From Bacillus sp. AFS073361 (GTDB taxonomy: Bacteria; Bacillota; Bacilli; Bacillales; Cytobacillaceae), in NCBI RefSeq assembly GCF_002567005.1, contig NZ_NUZU01000039.1, positions 233,575-297,574 of the forward strand: 64,000 nt of DNA, in the 5' to 3' direction. The notes under the pieces were generated by a model. It saw only the letters and a list, made by a program, of their open reading frames with translations, was not told the DNA's origin and did not search any database. Every line of letters starts with the position of its first letter. The stretch's first letter is position 1. A program made the translations under genes and the position numbers. Below, piece after piece: positions 63,165 through 64,000 of the stretch.

Positions 63165-63929
63165 ATGTCTAATGTTCAATCCCTTGAAAGAGCACTTACC
63201 ATATTAAACAAGCTTTCTGAATATCCCGACGGCATCCAGATTACACGGCTAGCGGAGCAGGTTGGACTGACAAAAGGTACTCTTCATCGATTGTTATCTA
63301 CATTATCGAATATGAATTATGTTGTTAAAGATGAAGAGACCGACAAATATAAACTTGGCTTACAAATCCTCTTTCTTTCTAGAAACCTTTTAAACAACTC
63401 AAATATTGTCACGATTGCTAAACCATTTTTAGAAAAATTATCACAAGAAGTGAATGAAACCGTTCATTTATGCATTGAAGACCGCGGCGAAGTGATTTAT
63501 ATTGATAAAATTGAAAGCAATCAAACCATTCGAATGTATTCGCGCATTGGCAGCAGAGCTCCTATGTACTGTACCGCTGTCGGAAAAATATTACTTTCTG
63601 ATATGAATCAGGACAAATTTGAAGAACTCGTTTCAAACATTACCTTCATTCCTAAGACACCAACAACAATCACATCAAAAGAAGAATTGATTAAAGAAAT
63701 CGAAACGGTGAAGGCCAAAGGTTATGCATTAGATAATGCCGAGAATGAAGAAGTATTAAGATGTATTGCCTCGCCTATTTACGACCATAAAGGCAAGATA
63801 ATTGCCAGCTTTAGTATTTCAGGACCTAATAACCGAGTTACCATGGATTTGATCAACCATACATTAATTGACAAAATGAAACAGTATAGTATCGCTATTT
63901 CAAGAAACCTTGGGTATACAGGTTCTTAA
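63165..63929 (+). CDS. IclR-family regulator (KdgR-like)
   Basis: 254 residues. The N-terminal winged helix is SLERALTILNKLSEYPDGIQITRLAEQVGLTKGTLHRLLSTL; the C-terminal IclR effector domain has ETVHLCIEDRGEVIYIDKIES, MYCTAVGKILLSDM and RCIASPIYDHKGKIIASFSISGP. ATG follows AAGAGGTAGAAATC. Its divergent neighbour is KDPG aldolase, which suggests a ligand such as KDG or KDPG. A terminator follows at the window edge. Confidence 0.92.
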   Translation: MSNVQSLERALTILNKLSEYPDGIQITRLAEQVGLTKGTLHRLLSTLSNMNYVVKDEETDKYKLGLQILFLSRNLLNNSNIVTIAKPFLEKLSQEVNETVHLCIEDRGEVIYIDKIESNQTIRMYSRIGSRAPMYCTAVGKILLSDMNQDKFEELVSNITFIPKTPTTITSKEELIKEIETVKAKGYALDNAENEEVLRCIASPIYDHKGKIIASFSISGPNNRVTMDLINHTLIDKMKQYSIAISRNLGYTGS

Positions 63930-63941
63930 ACAAGATAATTT

Positions 63942-63983
63942 AAAGGTGAAGAAAACCAGATAAATCGGATTTTCTTTACCTTT
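63942..63983 (+). terminator. Terminator after the IclR-family gene
   Basis: AAAGGTGAAGAAAA and TTTTCTTTACCTTT form a 14-bp stem with one mismatch and a 14-base loop with further pairing inside. Confidence 0.8.
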
Positions 63984-64000
63984 GGCTGTGTTAAACTTGT

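Overview
The window looks like the chromosome of a low-GC, endospore-former-type Firmicute close to Bacillus/Neobacillus. Strong AGGAGG-type ribosome binding sites, frequent TTG/GTG starts, T-tailed intrinsic terminators, a gntRKPZ operon of the B. subtilis type, yezD, yjbI, yvgN, a ywqA-like SWIM/SNF2 protein, a thermolysin-like protease and cre-like sites all point that way. There are no rRNA, tRNA, phage, IS or CRISPR features.

Layout. (1) 1-6608: the tail of an unidentified secreted-type protein, then a minus-strand fructan/sucrose operon in the order permease, permease, lipoprotein binding protein, GH32 fructosidase, fructokinase. (2) 6829-9505: a NERD-domain gene, then a 1.7-kb array of about 32 copies of a 52-bp palindromic unit, the most unusual object in the window. 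(3) 9507-21161: a sugar-sensing block with two YesM/YesN-type two-component systems, one carrying its own membrane-anchored sugar-binding protein, divergent from a second ABC sugar importer (two permeases and a lipoprotein). No ATPase is encoded with either importer, so a shared MsmX-type ATPase elsewhere is implied. (4) 21163-28793: a dispersed structured repeat, then housekeeping and stress genes: truncated globin, two VOC proteins, DinB, an exonuclease, a TetR/metallo-hydrolase operon with twin operators, and DoxX. (5) 28851-39302: extracellular neutral protease, orphan sensor kinase, MFS exporter with a structured leader, esterase, membrane and TPR proteins, and a fused double acetyltransferase. 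(6) 39457-41330: a DUF3889 protein and a small graveyard of three decayed genes. (7) 41453-46692: gluconate operon gntR-gntK-gntP-gntZ with recognisable promoter, operator and cre. (8) 47133-51807: sulfate uptake operon yezD-sbp-cysT-cysW-cysA, with a Cys-rich candidate leader peptide, a structured inter-gene leader and a 21-bp tandem repeat. (9) 51977-63983: acetyltransferase, Xi-class GST, GltP-type symporter, alpha/beta hydrolase, HAD phosphatase, YggT, SNF2 helicase, YvgN reductase, KDPG aldolase and an IclR regulator.

How the parts work together. Much of the window is carbohydrate capture: extracellular polymers or oligosaccharides are sensed by the two-component systems, imported by the two ABC systems and split by the cytoplasmic fructosidase, and fructose is phosphorylated by the kinase. 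Gluconate goes through GntP, GntK and GntZ into the pentose phosphate path, and KDPG aldolase completes hexuronate/keto-deoxy-sugar breakdown. A 13-bp motif, GGTGTCAGGCACC, recurs in several intergenic regions and once inside the SNF2 gene.
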